DNA from: CAWGHZ01 sp963775315
Lineage (GTDB): Bacteria; Pseudomonadota; Alphaproteobacteria; MPNO01; DASWLB01
Reading direction: 5' to 3'
Length of the DNA: 64,000 bases
NCBI GenBank assembly: GCA_963775315.1
Contig: CAVZIN010000009.1
Location: 186,001-250,000 of the forward strand
Of the stretch, positions 1 through 9,426 are shown in pieces. Every line of letters begins with the position of its first letter. Position 1 is the stretch's first letter. A program made the translations under genes and the position numbers. The notes under the pieces are model-generated. The model had not been told where the DNA came from and made no database searches. It worked only from the letters and a program-made list of their open reading frames with translations.

Positions 1-43
1 GTCCGCAAAGTCGCATAGAACGAGATTCCAAAGGAGAACTCCG

Positions 44-1018
<975 letters not shown>

Positions 1019-1062
1019 CCGTCCCGCCGCGCCGCTCGCCACCGTCGACGAAAGGGTCCGAC

Positions 1063-2625
1063 ATGCCAGACACCGCAAAAACGGCCGAAACCTCCGAGGC
1101 GATGCCCCGGCCGGACCCGGCGCCGCCCTGCGCTTTCGTCATCTTCGGGGCGAGCGGCGACCTCACCAAACGCCTCCTGATGCCGGCGATCTACAACCTC
1201 AAGCGCATGGGGCTGCTGCCGCGGAAGTTCTACCTGCTGGGCGTCGACCATAACGAGCGCTCGGTCGACGCCTATCTCGACATCCTGAAGGAGGCGGTCG
1301 ATTCGTTCGCCAAGACGCGCGGCACCGAGGCGGGCACGCTCGACCAGGAGGCGTGGGACGGAATCGCCTCCTGCGTCGACTACCTGACCGCCGATTTCGA
1401 CGACGCGGCCGCCTATCCGCGCATCATGGAGCGGCTGAAGAAGGCGACGGCCGAGCGCGGCATCGAGGGCAATGCGGTCTTCTATCTGGCCGTGTCGGAG
1501 CGGTTCTTCGCCCCGATCGTCGGCCATCTCGGCCAGTCCGGGCTGATGCGCGAGCACGAGGAGGGCAACGGCTTCCGCCGCGTCATCATCGAGAAGCCGT
1601 TCGGCCACGACTTCGAATCGGCGAAGGCGTTGAACAAAAGCGTGCTGAAGTCGCTGGACGAATCGCAGGTCTATCGGATCGACCATTACCTGGGCAAGGA
1701 AACCGTCCAGAACATCATGGTCTTCCGCTTCGCCAACGGCATCTTCGAGCGCCTGTGGAACCGCGACCACATCGACAACATCCAGATCACCGTCGCCGAG
1801 ACGGTGGGCGTCGAGCGACGCGGCAATTTCTACGAACGCGCCGGCGCGCTGAAGGACATGGTGCCGAACCACCTGTTCCAGCTTCTGTCGATGACGGCGA
1901 TGGAGCCGCCGAACACGTTCGGCGCCGACGCGGTGCGCACCGAGAAGGTGAAGGTGCTCGACGCGCTGCGCTTCTTCGATCCGAACGACCCGGGCGCTTG
2001 CGGCGTGCGCGGCCAGTACGGGCCGGGCCAGGGCGCACGCAGCTACAAGGCCTATCGCGAGGAGGAGCGCGTCGATCCCAACTCGATGACCGAGACCTAC
2101 GTCGCGATGAAGCTGGTCGTCGACAATTGGCGCTGGGCGGGCATGCCGTTCTACCTGCGCACCGGCAAGGCGCTGGCCGCGCGGAAGAGCGAGGTGGTGG
2201 TGCAGTTCAAGCACGCGCCGTTCGCGCTGTTCCGCGACACCTCGGTCGACCGGATGATGGCCAACCGGCTGATCCTGCACATCCAGCCTGACGAGGGCCT
2301 CTCGATGCAGTTCGGCGCCAAGGTGCCGGGGCCGACCGTGCAGCTCGGCCACGTCGAGATGACGTTCAAGTACAAGGACTATTTCGAGTCCGCGCCATCC
2401 ACGGGCTACGAGACGTTGGTCTATGACTGCATGATCGGCGACGCCACGCTGTTCCAGCGCGCGGACGCGGTGGAGGCGGGCTGGCGCGTCGTCGACCCGC
2501 TGATCCAGTCGTGGGCGAAGGAGCCGAAGCGCAACTTCCAGCTTTACCCGGGCGGCTCGCAAGGGCCTACGATCTCCGACGAGCTGCTCGCCCGTGACGG
2601 GCGGCGCTGGCATCCGCTGAGCTAG
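1063..2625 (+). CDS. zwf: glucose-6-phosphate 1-dehydrogenase
   Basis: Catalyses NAD(P)-dependent oxidation of glucose 6-phosphate to 6-phosphogluconolactone. The 520-residue protein carries the dinucleotide-binding GASGDLTKR at 29-37 and the active-site RIDHYLGKE near 205-213, both diagnostic of the family. The frame is open further upstream (from 862), but that stretch lies inside gnd; the ATG at 1063 follows an AAAGGG and starts shortly before the conserved core, so I chose it. The gene begins 44 bases after gnd stops and is followed 12 bases later by pgl, so the three steps of the oxidative pentose pathway appear to be co-transcribed. Confidence 0.96.
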   Translation: MPDTAKTAETSEAMPRPDPAPPCAFVIFGASGDLTKRLLMPAIYNLKRMGLLPRKFYLLGVDHNERSVDAYLDILKEAVDSFAKTRGTEAGTLDQEAWDGIASCVDYLTADFDDAAAYPRIMERLKKATAERGIEGNAVFYLAVSERFFAPIVGHLGQSGLMREHEEGNGFRRVIIEKPFGHDFESAKALNKSVLKSLDESQVYRIDHYLGKETVQNIMVFRFANGIFERLWNRDHIDNIQITVAETVGVERRGNFYERAGALKDMVPNHLFQLLSMTAMEPPNTFGADAVRTEKVKVLDALRFFDPNDPGACGVRGQYGPGQGARSYKAYREEERVDPNSMTETYVAMKLVVDNWRWAGMPFYLRTGKALAARKSEVVVQFKHAPFALFRDTSVDRMMANRLILHIQPDEGLSMQFGAKVPGPTVQLGHVEMTFKYKDYFESAPSTGYETLVYDCMIGDATLFQRADAVEAGWRVVDPLIQSWAKEPKRNFQLYPGGSQGPTISDELLARDGRRWHPLS

Positions 2626-2637
2626 CGGGCGCGGACG

Positions 2638-3360
2638 ATGAGCGAGATCAAGCGCGAGGTCCTGGCCGACGCCGAGGCGCTGGCGCGCCACGCCGCCGGC
2701 TTCCTGATCGAGACGACGAGCGCGATCGCCGGTCCGTCGCGCGTGTGCCTGTCCGGCGGCTCGACGCCCAAGCGCCTGTTCGAGCTGCTCGCCTCGCCGG
2801 AGTTCTCGAGCAAGGTGCCGTGGGCGCGCATCCACTGGTACTGGGGCGACGAGCGGTTCGTCCCGCCGGACCATCCCGAATCGAACTACCGCATGACGCG
2901 CGTCGCCATGCTCGACAAGGCGTCGATCCCCGCCGACCACATCCACGCGATGAAGACGGTGGGCATCACGCCGCGCGAATCGGCGGACGCGTACGAGGCG
3001 CTGCTGAAATCGCATTACGGCGCCGCCACGCTGGACCCTGCCCGCCCGCTGTTCGACATCACCTTCCTCGGCGTTGGCGACGACGGCCACACCGCCTCGC
3101 TCATTCCCGGCGCCGACGCGGCGCTCGCCGAGCGGACGCGGTGGACCGCCGTGATCGAGGGGCTGCGGCCGGAGACGCGCATCACCCTCACCTACCCCGC
3201 GCTCGATTCGGCGCGCCACGTCGCGTTCCTGGCGGCGGGCGCCGGCAAGCGCGACATCCTCCGGCGCATCGCCCTCGGCGAGGATTTGCCGGCCGCGCGG
3301 GTGAACCCGGTCGGCACGCTGCACTGGATGCTCGACCGCGCCGCCGCGGGAGAGAACTGA
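2638..3360 (+). CDS. pgl: 6-phosphogluconolactonase
   Basis: Hydrolyses the lactone made by Zwf to 6-phosphogluconate. The 240-residue DevB/SOL-type protein shows SGGSTPKR near 39, WGDERFVPP near 70 with the following SNYRM, and GVGDDGHTASLIPG near 144, all signatures of the glucosamine-6-phosphate isomerase/6PGL fold. It sits 12 bases after zwf and one base before rpiA, in the same operon. The ATG at 2638 has only a weak ribosome site, consistent with translational coupling to zwf. Confidence 0.94.
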   Translation: MSEIKREVLADAEALARHAAGFLIETTSAIAGPSRVCLSGGSTPKRLFELLASPEFSSKVPWARIHWYWGDERFVPPDHPESNYRMTRVAMLDKASIPADHIHAMKTVGITPRESADAYEALLKSHYGAATLDPARPLFDITFLGVGDDGHTASLIPGADAALAERTRWTAVIEGLRPETRITLTYPALDSARHVAFLAAGAGKRDILRRIALGEDLPAARVNPVGTLHWMLDRAAAGEN

Positions 3361-3361
3361 G

Positions 3362-4057
3362 GTGGCGGACGACCTCGACGCCCTGAAGCGCGCGGCGGCC
3401 GAGGCCGCGGTCGCCCAGATCTCCTCCGGCATGGTGGTGGGTCTGGGTACCGGGTCGACCGCCAAGCTCGCCGTCGAGGCGATCGGCCGGCGGATGAAGG
3501 CGGAAGGGCTCGATATCGTCGGCATCCCGACCTCGGAAGCGACCGCCGCCCACGCGCGCAGCCTCTCCATCCCGCTCACCGATTTCGCGACGCACCCGGT
3601 GATCGACCTCACCATCGACGGCGCCGATTCCGTCGACACCAGGACGCTCAACCTCATCAAGGGGCTGGGCGGCGCGCTGCTGCGCGAGAAGATCGTCGCC
3701 GCCGCCTCCAAGCGCATGGTCGCCATCGTCGACGAGACGAAGCTCGCCCCGACCTTCGACGACCGGCCGGTGCCGGTCGAGGTGGTGCGGTTCGGCTGGG
3801 AATCGACGCGCCACAAGATGGAGGCGCTCGCACCCAAGATGACGCTCCGCGCCAAGTCGGACGGCACGCCCTTCGTCACCGACGGCGGCAACTACATCAT
3901 CGATTGCGCGTTCCGCGGCGTCGCCGACTGGCCGGCGCTGCACGCCAGGCTCAAATCCATCGTCGGCGTGGTCGAGACCGGCCTGTTCATCGACATCGCG
4001 AGCGAGGTGATCGTCGCCTCGCCCGGCGGCGTCCGGACCATCCGCCGCGGCGCCTAG
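3362..4057 (+). CDS. rpiA: ribose-5-phosphate isomerase A
   Basis: Interconverts ribulose 5-phosphate and ribose 5-phosphate, the product step after Gnd. The 231-residue protein has the RpiA phosphate loop GLGTGSTA at 27-34, DGADSVD near 86 containing the catalytic aspartate region, and KGLGGALLREK near 100. It uses a GTG start one base after the pgl stop, which suggests coupled translation. Its place closes the oxidative pentose phosphate route gnd-zwf-pgl-rpiA in a single transcription unit. Confidence 0.95.
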   Translation: MADDLDALKRAAAEAAVAQISSGMVVGLGTGSTAKLAVEAIGRRMKAEGLDIVGIPTSEATAAHARSLSIPLTDFATHPVIDLTIDGADSVDTRTLNLIKGLGGALLREKIVAAASKRMVAIVDETKLAPTFDDRPVPVEVVRFGWESTRHKMEALAPKMTLRAKSDGTPFVTDGGNYIIDCAFRGVADWPALHARLKSIVGVVETGLFIDIASEVIVASPGGVRTIRRGA

Positions 4058-4080
4058 CCCGGCCTGAAGGAGACACGGAA

Positions 4081-4905
4081 ATGGCAACCCAGGAACGTCG
4101 GGTCAGACTGGTGCTCAGCGACGTGGACGGCACGCTGGTCACCAAGCAGAAGGTGATCCTCAATTCCACCGTCGCCGCGGTGCGCAGGCTCGCCGACGCC
4201 GGCATCATGTTCGCCATCACCTCGAGCCGGCCGCCGCAGGGGCTGATGCACCTGGTCGAGCCGCTGAACATCACCACGCCGATCGCGGGGTTCAACGGCG
4301 GGCTGATCACCGACACCAGCAACAACGAGCTGCACAAGACGGCGCTGCGCGCCAACTCGGCGCAGCATGCGATCGACGTGCTGGTCGAGCGCGGCGTCGA
4401 CATCTGGGTGTTCCACGGCAACGAATGGCTGGTGACCAACCCCGAGGGCGACTACGTCGCGCACGAGCAGAAGACCATCCGCTACGCGCCGCGCGTGGTC
4501 GAGCATTTCGGCCCCTATGTCGGCGGCGTCACCAAGATCGTCGGCTCGTCGACCAAGGCCGACCATCTGAAGGAGACCGAGGAGATCATGCGCGACAAGC
4601 TCGGCGCGCGCGCCTCGGTGTCGCTGTCGCAGGCCTACTATCTCGACGTCACCCACGAGCAGGCGAACAAGGGCACGGCGGTGATGGCGCTTTCCGAGAT
4701 GTACGGGATCGACCCGTCCGAGATCACCACCATCGGCGACATGGAGAACGACGTCCGCATGTTCGAGAAGGCGGGCTTCTCCGTCGCAATGGGCAACGCC
4801 AACGCATCGGTCAAGGCGCGCGCCAAGGCCGTCACCGGCTCGAACGAGGAAGGCGGCTGGGGCGCGGCGATGGAGAAGTACGTCCTCCCCTACGCGCCGA
4901 AGTGA
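4081..4905 (+). CDS. Cof-type HAD-IIB family sugar-phosphatase
   Basis: A 274-residue haloacid-dehalogenase hydrolase. Motif I is DVDGTLV (residues 14-20, nucleophile Asp14), motif II is the serine stretch ITSSRPP, a Lys lies in NKGTAV near 198, and motif IV is GDMENDV near 219. This arrangement with a large C2 cap is the Cof/YbiV (HAD-IIB) type that dephosphorylates sugar phosphates or nucleotides; the substrate cannot be read from sequence. A GAAGGAG lies 9 bases before the ATG. The frame is open upstream into rpiA, but the ribosome site and conserved start decide for 4081. As last gene of the pentose-phosphate operon it may clear damaged or excess sugar phosphates (inference). Confidence 0.85.
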   Translation: MATQERRVRLVLSDVDGTLVTKQKVILNSTVAAVRRLADAGIMFAITSSRPPQGLMHLVEPLNITTPIAGFNGGLITDTSNNELHKTALRANSAQHAIDVLVERGVDIWVFHGNEWLVTNPEGDYVAHEQKTIRYAPRVVEHFGPYVGGVTKIVGSSTKADHLKETEEIMRDKLGARASVSLSQAYYLDVTHEQANKGTAVMALSEMYGIDPSEITTIGDMENDVRMFEKAGFSVAMGNANASVKARAKAVTGSNEEGGWGAAMEKYVLPYAPK

Positions 4906-4925
4906 CAACCGCGCCCGCGGTTGCC

Positions 4926-4964
4926 GTGCCGTCGTAGGGGCGGGTCCCCGACCCCTACAGGCAC
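4926..4964. terminator. inverted repeat between convergent genes, possible bidirectional terminator
   Basis: The 68-base space between the convergent HAD and CoxL-like genes holds a strong stem: GTAGGGG at 4934-4940 pairs with CCCCTAC at 4952-4958 around a CGGG/CCCG inner stem, and GTGCC/GGCAC extend it outward. There is no U-run, so a terminator role is inferred from its strength and its placement between two gene ends. It resembles short palindromic elements common in GC-rich proteobacterial intergenic DNA. Confidence 0.5.
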
Positions 4965-4973
4965 CTCGATGCC

Positions 4974-7304
4974 TCAGCCCCGCGCCTCGCGGATCGCGCG
5001 CCAGACCTTCTCGGGCGTCAGCGGCATCTCGATGTCGGTGACGCCCAAGGGCGCCAGCGCATCGAGTGCTGCCGACATCACGACGGGCAGCCCGCCGACC
5101 GTGCCTGCCTCGCCCGCGCCCTTGACGCCGAGCGGGTTGAGCTTCGTCGGCACCGGGTGCGATTCCACCTCGATCCCGCAGATGTCGTCGGCGCGCGGCA
5201 TGGTGTAGTCCATGAACGACCCGGACGAGAGCTGCGCCGTCTCGCGGTCGTAGAGCATGTGCTCGAACAGCGCCTGGCCGACGCCCTGCACCACCCCGCC
5301 GTGCACCTGGCCTTCGAGGGTGAGCTCGTTGATGACGGCGCCGACGTCGTCGACCACCACGTAGCGGACGATCTCGCTCCGCCCGGTATCGGGGTCGATC
5401 TCGATCTCGCACACGTGGGTCCCGTTCGGGAACGTCTGCGATTCCGGCTCGAACACGCCGGTCTCGACCAGGCCGGGCTCCATCCCCTTCGGGATGCGCG
5501 CGGTCTGGTACGCGGCCTTGGCCACCTCCTTCAGCGGCATTTTCCGGTCGGTGCCGGCGACCGTGAACGTGCCCGTCGCGAACTCGATGTCGGACTCGGC
5601 CGCCTCCAGCATGTGGGCCGCGATCTTCCGCCCCTTCTCGATCACCTTCTGCGCCGCCGCATGCACCGCAGAACCGGCCACCACGGCCGAGCGCGAGCCG
5701 AACGTGCCGGCGCCGAAGGCGACCTTGTCGGTGTCGCCCTGCAGCAGGAACACGTCGTCGGAATCGATGCCGAGCGTGTGGGACAGCAGGATCTTGTACA
5801 TCGTCTCGTGGCCCTGGCCCTGCGAGATGGTGCCGACCGCGAGCGTCACCGTGCCGGTCGGGTCGAAGCGGATCTGCGCCGTCTCGGGCCCGGGCGGCGC
5901 GCCGGCTCGCTCGATCGGGTTGGCGATGCCGAGCCCGCGCAGCCTGCCGCGCCTCTTCGCCTCGGCCCGGCGGGCCTCGAACCCCGCGACGTCGGCGCGG
6001 GCCAGCGCCTCGTCCATGATCTCCTCGAACGCGCCGCAATCGTAGGTGTAGACGAGGCCAGTCTTGAACGGCATGGCGGCGGGCGGGATGAAGTTGCGCC
6101 GGCGCAGCTCGACACGGTCAATTCCTGTCTCGCGCGCCGCGCGGTCGATGATCGCCTCGATCAGATAGCACGCCTCGGGCCGTCCGGCGCCGCGATAGGT
6201 CGCGGTCGCCACCGTGTTGGTGAAGATGCCGTAGACGCCGACATGGATCGCCGGAGTCCGGTAGACACCCGCCAGCGTGCCGAGATTGCCGAAGGTCGAG
6301 AGCAGCGTCCGGTCCGAGGTGAGGTAGGCGCCGAGATTGCAGTTGTTGGTGACGCGGAGCGCCAGGAAGTGCCCGTCCCTGTCCAGCGCCAGCTCGACGT
6401 CGGACACGTTGTCGCGCGCGTGGTCGTCGGAGAGGAACGCCTCCTGCCGCTCGGCCACCCATTTGACCGGCCGGCCGATCTTCTTCGCTGCATAGAGCGC
6501 GAGGATGTTCTCGGTCGACGTCACGCCCTTGGAGCCGAACGCGCCGCCCACGTCGCCGGTGACGATGCGGAAGCGATTCTCCGGCACCTTGAACACCTCC
6601 TCGGCCAGAAGGCGTCTTGTGCCGTGCGGCGTGCCGATGCAGCTGTGCAGGGTGTATCGGCCGAACCGGGCGTCATATTCGCCGATCGCGCCGCGCGGCT
6701 CCATCGCGTTCGCCGCGATCCGGCTGATGACGAAGCGGTGCTTGGTGACGTGCGCCGCCTTGGCGAAGGCCGCATCGACCGCCGCCTTGTCGCCGAGCTG
6801 GAACAGCGACGACACGTTGTCCGGGCAATCGTCCCACACCGCGGGCGCGCCCGGCGCGATCGCGTCGATGAGCTGGCCGACCGCCGGCAGCGGCGCGTAA
6901 TCGACCTCGATCAGCTCGGCCGCGTCCTTCGCCGCGTCGAGCGTCTCGGCGACGACATACGCCATCTGGTCGCCGACGAAGCGCACGCGGTCGCCCACGA
7001 GGCCGGGGTGCGGGTTCTGGTACATGGGCGCGCCATCCGGCCGCTGGCGCGGGATGCGGCAGCGCGTGGTGCCGAGCCCGCCTTCCTCGATGTCCGTGGC
7101 GGTGAAGACGCCGAGCACGCCGGGCGCCGTCTTGGCCTTCGAGGCGTCGAGGCGGGCGATGCGCGCATGGGCGTGCGGCGAGCGCAGCACGTAGCCATGG
7201 GCGAGGTTGGGCAGCTCCATGTCGGCGACGTAGAGTCCCTCGCCGCGCAGCAGGCGCGGGTCCTCCTCGCGCGGCACCGGCTGGCCGAATCCGAACTGTC
7301 CCAT
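4974..7304 (-). CDS. xanthine dehydrogenase/CO dehydrogenase-family molybdopterin-binding (large) subunit
   Basis: A 776-residue molybdenum hydroxylase large subunit of the CoxL/XdhB/aldehyde oxidoreductase family. An N-terminal a/b-hammerhead domain (about 15-125) precedes the Mo-binding domains; YRGAGRPE near 370 matches the form II (CoxL-like) active-site loop and not the AYRCSFR of true CO dehydrogenase. GAGEAGTVG near 728 holds the catalytic glutamate. A GGGGAG site precedes the ATG by 7 bases. No small (2Fe-2S) or medium (FAD) subunit gene is adjacent on either side: pentose genes lie downstream and mtnC upstream. The substrate is unknown; CO oxidation should not be assumed. Confidence 0.88.
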   Translation of the reverse strand: MGQFGFGQPVPREEDPRLLRGEGLYVADMELPNLAHGYVLRSPHAHARIARLDASKAKTAPGVLGVFTATDIEEGGLGTTRCRIPRQRPDGAPMYQNPHPGLVGDRVRFVGDQMAYVVAETLDAAKDAAELIEVDYAPLPAVGQLIDAIAPGAPAVWDDCPDNVSSLFQLGDKAAVDAAFAKAAHVTKHRFVISRIAANAMEPRGAIGEYDARFGRYTLHSCIGTPHGTRRLLAEEVFKVPENRFRIVTGDVGGAFGSKGVTSTENILALYAAKKIGRPVKWVAERQEAFLSDDHARDNVSDVELALDRDGHFLALRVTNNCNLGAYLTSDRTLLSTFGNLGTLAGVYRTPAIHVGVYGIFTNTVATATYRGAGRPEACYLIEAIIDRAARETGIDRVELRRRNFIPPAAMPFKTGLVYTYDCGAFEEIMDEALARADVAGFEARRAEAKRRGRLRGLGIANPIERAGAPPGPETAQIRFDPTGTVTLAVGTISQGQGHETMYKILLSHTLGIDSDDVFLLQGDTDKVAFGAGTFGSRSAVVAGSAVHAAAQKVIEKGRKIAAHMLEAAESDIEFATGTFTVAGTDRKMPLKEVAKAAYQTARIPKGMEPGLVETGVFEPESQTFPNGTHVCEIEIDPDTGRSEIVRYVVVDDVGAVINELTLEGQVHGGVVQGVGQALFEHMLYDRETAQLSSGSFMDYTMPRADDICGIEVESHPVPTKLNPLGVKGAGEAGTVGGLPVVMSAALDALAPLGVTDIEMPLTPEKVWRAIREARG

Positions 7305-7334
7305 GACGCCTCTCCCCGTTCGACAGGTTATTCT

Positions 7335-7462
7335 CCCTCTCCGCCCCTGGGGGCGGAGAGGGCCGGGGTGAGGTGGGGGAATCGTGGTGGCTATCCAAGA
7401 CCCACCTCACCCGGTCCTCGCTTCGCTCGGACCACCCTCTCCCCCCTGAAGGGCGGAGAGGG
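7335..7462. repeat. compound palindromic intergenic repeat
   Basis: Three inverted repeats nest in the 161 bases between mtnC and the CoxL-like gene. CCCTCTCCGCCC (7335-7346) pairs perfectly with 7351-7362 over a 4-base loop; GGGTGAGGTGGG (7366-7377) pairs perfectly with 7401-7412; and CCCTCTCCCCCCT (from 7435) pairs with GGGCGGAGAGGG (7451-7462). The first and last arms repeat the same word, so the whole block could fold as a cruciform. It resembles multicopy palindromic elements of GC-rich alphaproteobacteria and may terminate the mtn transcript. Confidence 0.7.
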
Positions 7463-7465
7463 ATT

Positions 7466-8173
7466 CTAGTTCGCTGCCGCGCTTGCCAACGCCGCCTCGA
7501 TCTCGACGAACGACTTCACCGTGATGTGCGAGGACGCCGGCGCCGCCATCGATTCCGCGCCCCGGTCGACGCGCACCACGCGCATACCAGCCGCCTCGGC
7601 CGCATCGAGCTCGCCCGGATGGTCGGAGAGGAACAGCATGTCGGAGGCCGCCCCGCCGATCTGCGCCGCGATGGCGCGATAGGACGCCGCCTCCAGCTTC
7701 GATCCGGTCGCAAGGTCGAACCAGCCGGAGAACAGACCCTCCAAATCGCCATGGTCGGAATGGCCGAACAGCAGCTTCTGCGCCGTCACCGAGCCGGACG
7801 AGTAGACGCAGAGCTTCACCCCGGCGTCATGCCATGCGCGGAACGCCGCGACCGCGTCCTCGTAGACCGGCGCCTTGAGCGCGCCGACGCGATACCCCTC
7901 CTCCCAGATCATGCCTTGCAGCAGCTTCAGCGGCCCGACCTTGCGGTCCTGCTCGATCCAGGCGACCAGCTCGTGCACAAGCTCGTCGTCCGTCCCGCCC
8001 CCGGCGAGCTCGCGCGCCTCGTCGAGCGCGGCGGCGACGGGCGGCTCCGCCCGGTGCTTCGCCACGTAGGACGGGAGTCGCGCCCGGGCATAGGGAAACA
8101 GCCGGTCCCGCACGAAGGAGATCGGCGTCGTCGTGCCTTCGATGTCGGTGACGACCGCGCGGACCGGAATCAC
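7466..8173 (-). CDS. mtnC: acireductone synthase (enolase-phosphatase E1)
   Basis: Converts 2,3-diketo-5-methylthiopentyl-1-phosphate to acireductone in methionine salvage. The 235-residue HAD enzyme shows the family's motif I DIEGTTTPISF near its N terminus and the YSSGSVTAQ motif II. The start is a GTG at 8173 whose bases overlap the mtnD stop (GTGA); the frame is open further upstream, but that part lies inside mtnD. Last gene of mtnB-mtnD-mtnC, followed by a palindromic repeat block that may end the transcript. Confidence 0.93.
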   Translation of the reverse strand: MIPVRAVVTDIEGTTTPISFVRDRLFPYARARLPSYVAKHRAEPPVAAALDEARELAGGGTDDELVHELVAWIEQDRKVGPLKLLQGMIWEEGYRVGALKAPVYEDAVAAFRAWHDAGVKLCVYSSGSVTAQKLLFGHSDHGDLEGLFSGWFDLATGSKLEAASYRAIAAQIGGAASDMLFLSDHPGELDAAEAAGMRVVRVDRGAESMAAPASSHITVKSFVEIEAALASAAAN

Positions 8174-8724
8174 GCCGCCGCCATCTCGAACTTCGGGAAG
8201 GCGTCGGCGATCTTGTCTCCGGTGAACTCGGCGACCCACCCGGCCGGGTCGGTGAACAGCCGGATCGCGCAGAAATAGGGGTCCGGCCCCATGTCGAACC
8301 AGTGCCTGGTGCCGGCCGGCACCGAGATCAAATCGTCCTTCTCGCACACAAGCTGGTGCACCTTGCCGCCGAGCCGGAGGTAGAACGCGCCCGAGCCCTC
8401 GACGAAGAAGCGCACCTCGTCCTCCGAATGCGTGTGCTCGGACAGGAACTTCTCGCGCATCGGCTGGGTGTTGGGCGTGCCCTTGGCGAGCCGCACCACG
8501 TCGGCGGTCTTATAGCCGCCCTCATTCTTCAGCCGCGCGACCTCGGTCGCGTAGGCGGCCAGCACCTCGTCCTGGCCGGCGCCGGGGGCGAGCGTCTGCT
8601 CGGCCTTCCAGCGCTCGAACGCGACGCCGTGCGGCGCGAGCAGCCGGGCGATCTCCGCCCCGTCGGATGTCACGGTCTCGGGCGCGTTCGGCGCATCCTC
8701 GCGCCAGATGGTAAGCGTGGTCAT
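8170..8724 (-). CDS. mtnD: acireductone dioxygenase
   Basis: Cleaves acireductone with O2 to the 2-keto acid of methionine plus formate (Fe form) or to methylthiopropionate (Ni form). The 184-residue cupin has the metal site H-x-H-x4-E (EHTHSEDEVR) and the later histidine in AGTRHWFDMG. The ATG at 8724 overlaps the mtnB stop as ATGA, and the mtnD stop overlaps the mtnC GTG, so all three genes are translationally coupled. Which metal and product predominate cannot be told from sequence. Confidence 0.94.
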   Translation of the reverse strand: MTTLTIWREDAPNAPETVTSDGAEIARLLAPHGVAFERWKAEQTLAPGAGQDEVLAAYATEVARLKNEGGYKTADVVRLAKGTPNTQPMREKFLSEHTHSEDEVRFFVEGSGAFYLRLGGKVHQLVCEKDDLISVPAGTRHWFDMGPDPYFCAIRLFTDPAGWVAEFTGDKIADAFPKFEMAAA

Positions 8725-9356
8725 AGGGACAGTCTCCCTCGTTCCAGTTCGCAGGTGAGCAGGAAGTCGAACGCCTCGACATGGCGGCGCGCCTCGGCAA
8801 CGTCGCGGCCCCAGGCATAGAGCCCGTGCCCGGCGATGAGGTAGCCGACGAGGCGTCGGTCCTCGGCGAGCCGCGCCTCGACGCGCTCGGCGAGCGCCAC
8901 GGTATCCTGGTCGTTGGCGAAGATCGGCAGGTCGACGGCAGTATCGTGCGTCGCGATGCCGTTCAGCGCCTTCAGCATCTCGTACCCCGCGAGGCGGATG
9001 AAATGCTTCGGCGCATCGCGCAGCGAGGCGAGCGTCGCCGTCACCGAATGGACGTGCAGCACCGCGCCGATCGCCGCGTCCCGCCGGTAGAGCGCGACAT
9101 GCAGCGGCGCTTCGGCCGACACGCCCTGCGGGATGGGCCGGTCGAGCGCCATGACCGTGAAGTCTGCCGGGACGAGCGCGCCCTTGTCGCGGCCGGACAG
9201 GGTGACCGCGATCCGCCCCGCATCGACCCGCGCCGACAGATTGCCGCTGGTCGCGGGCAGCCAGCCGCGCCCGGCGAAGTCGCGCCCGGCCGCGATCAGC
9301 GCGGCGAAGGCCAATTCTGCGCTCGTCTCCGGACGCTCCTTGACGGCAGGTGCCAT
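8721..9356 (-). CDS. mtnB: methylthioribulose-1-phosphate dehydratase
   Basis: Dehydrates 5-methylthioribulose 1-phosphate, the first of the three salvage steps encoded here. The protein (211 residues from the ATG at 9356) is a class II aldolase fold with Zn ligands in HVHS (the AVLHVHS region) and AGHGLYAWG. A GTG 12 codons upstream is in frame, but a strong GGAGG lies 6 bases before the ATG at 9356, so that start is preferred. First gene of mtnB-D-C. Neither mtnA nor the MTA nucleosidase/phosphorylase is in this window. Confidence 0.93.
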   Translation of the reverse strand: MAPAVKERPETSAELAFAALIAAGRDFAGRGWLPATSGNLSARVDAGRIAVTLSGRDKGALVPADFTVMALDRPIPQGVSAEAPLHVALYRRDAAIGAVLHVHSVTATLASLRDAPKHFIRLAGYEMLKALNGIATHDTAVDLPIFANDQDTVALAERVEARLAEDRRLVGYLIAGHGLYAWGRDVAEARRHVEAFDFLLTCELERGRLSL

Positions 9357-9426
9357 GCGTCGCCTCCGCTGCGGAATGTAGCAATCCCGCACCGAACTTG
9401 GTAGCGGGCGCAGTGGCGTCGGCGTG

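Noticed and set aside
4974..7304. Aerobic CO dehydrogenase (coxL form I)
   Set aside because: The active-site loop is YRGAGR and not the cysteine-containing AYRCSFR, and coxS and coxM are absent.
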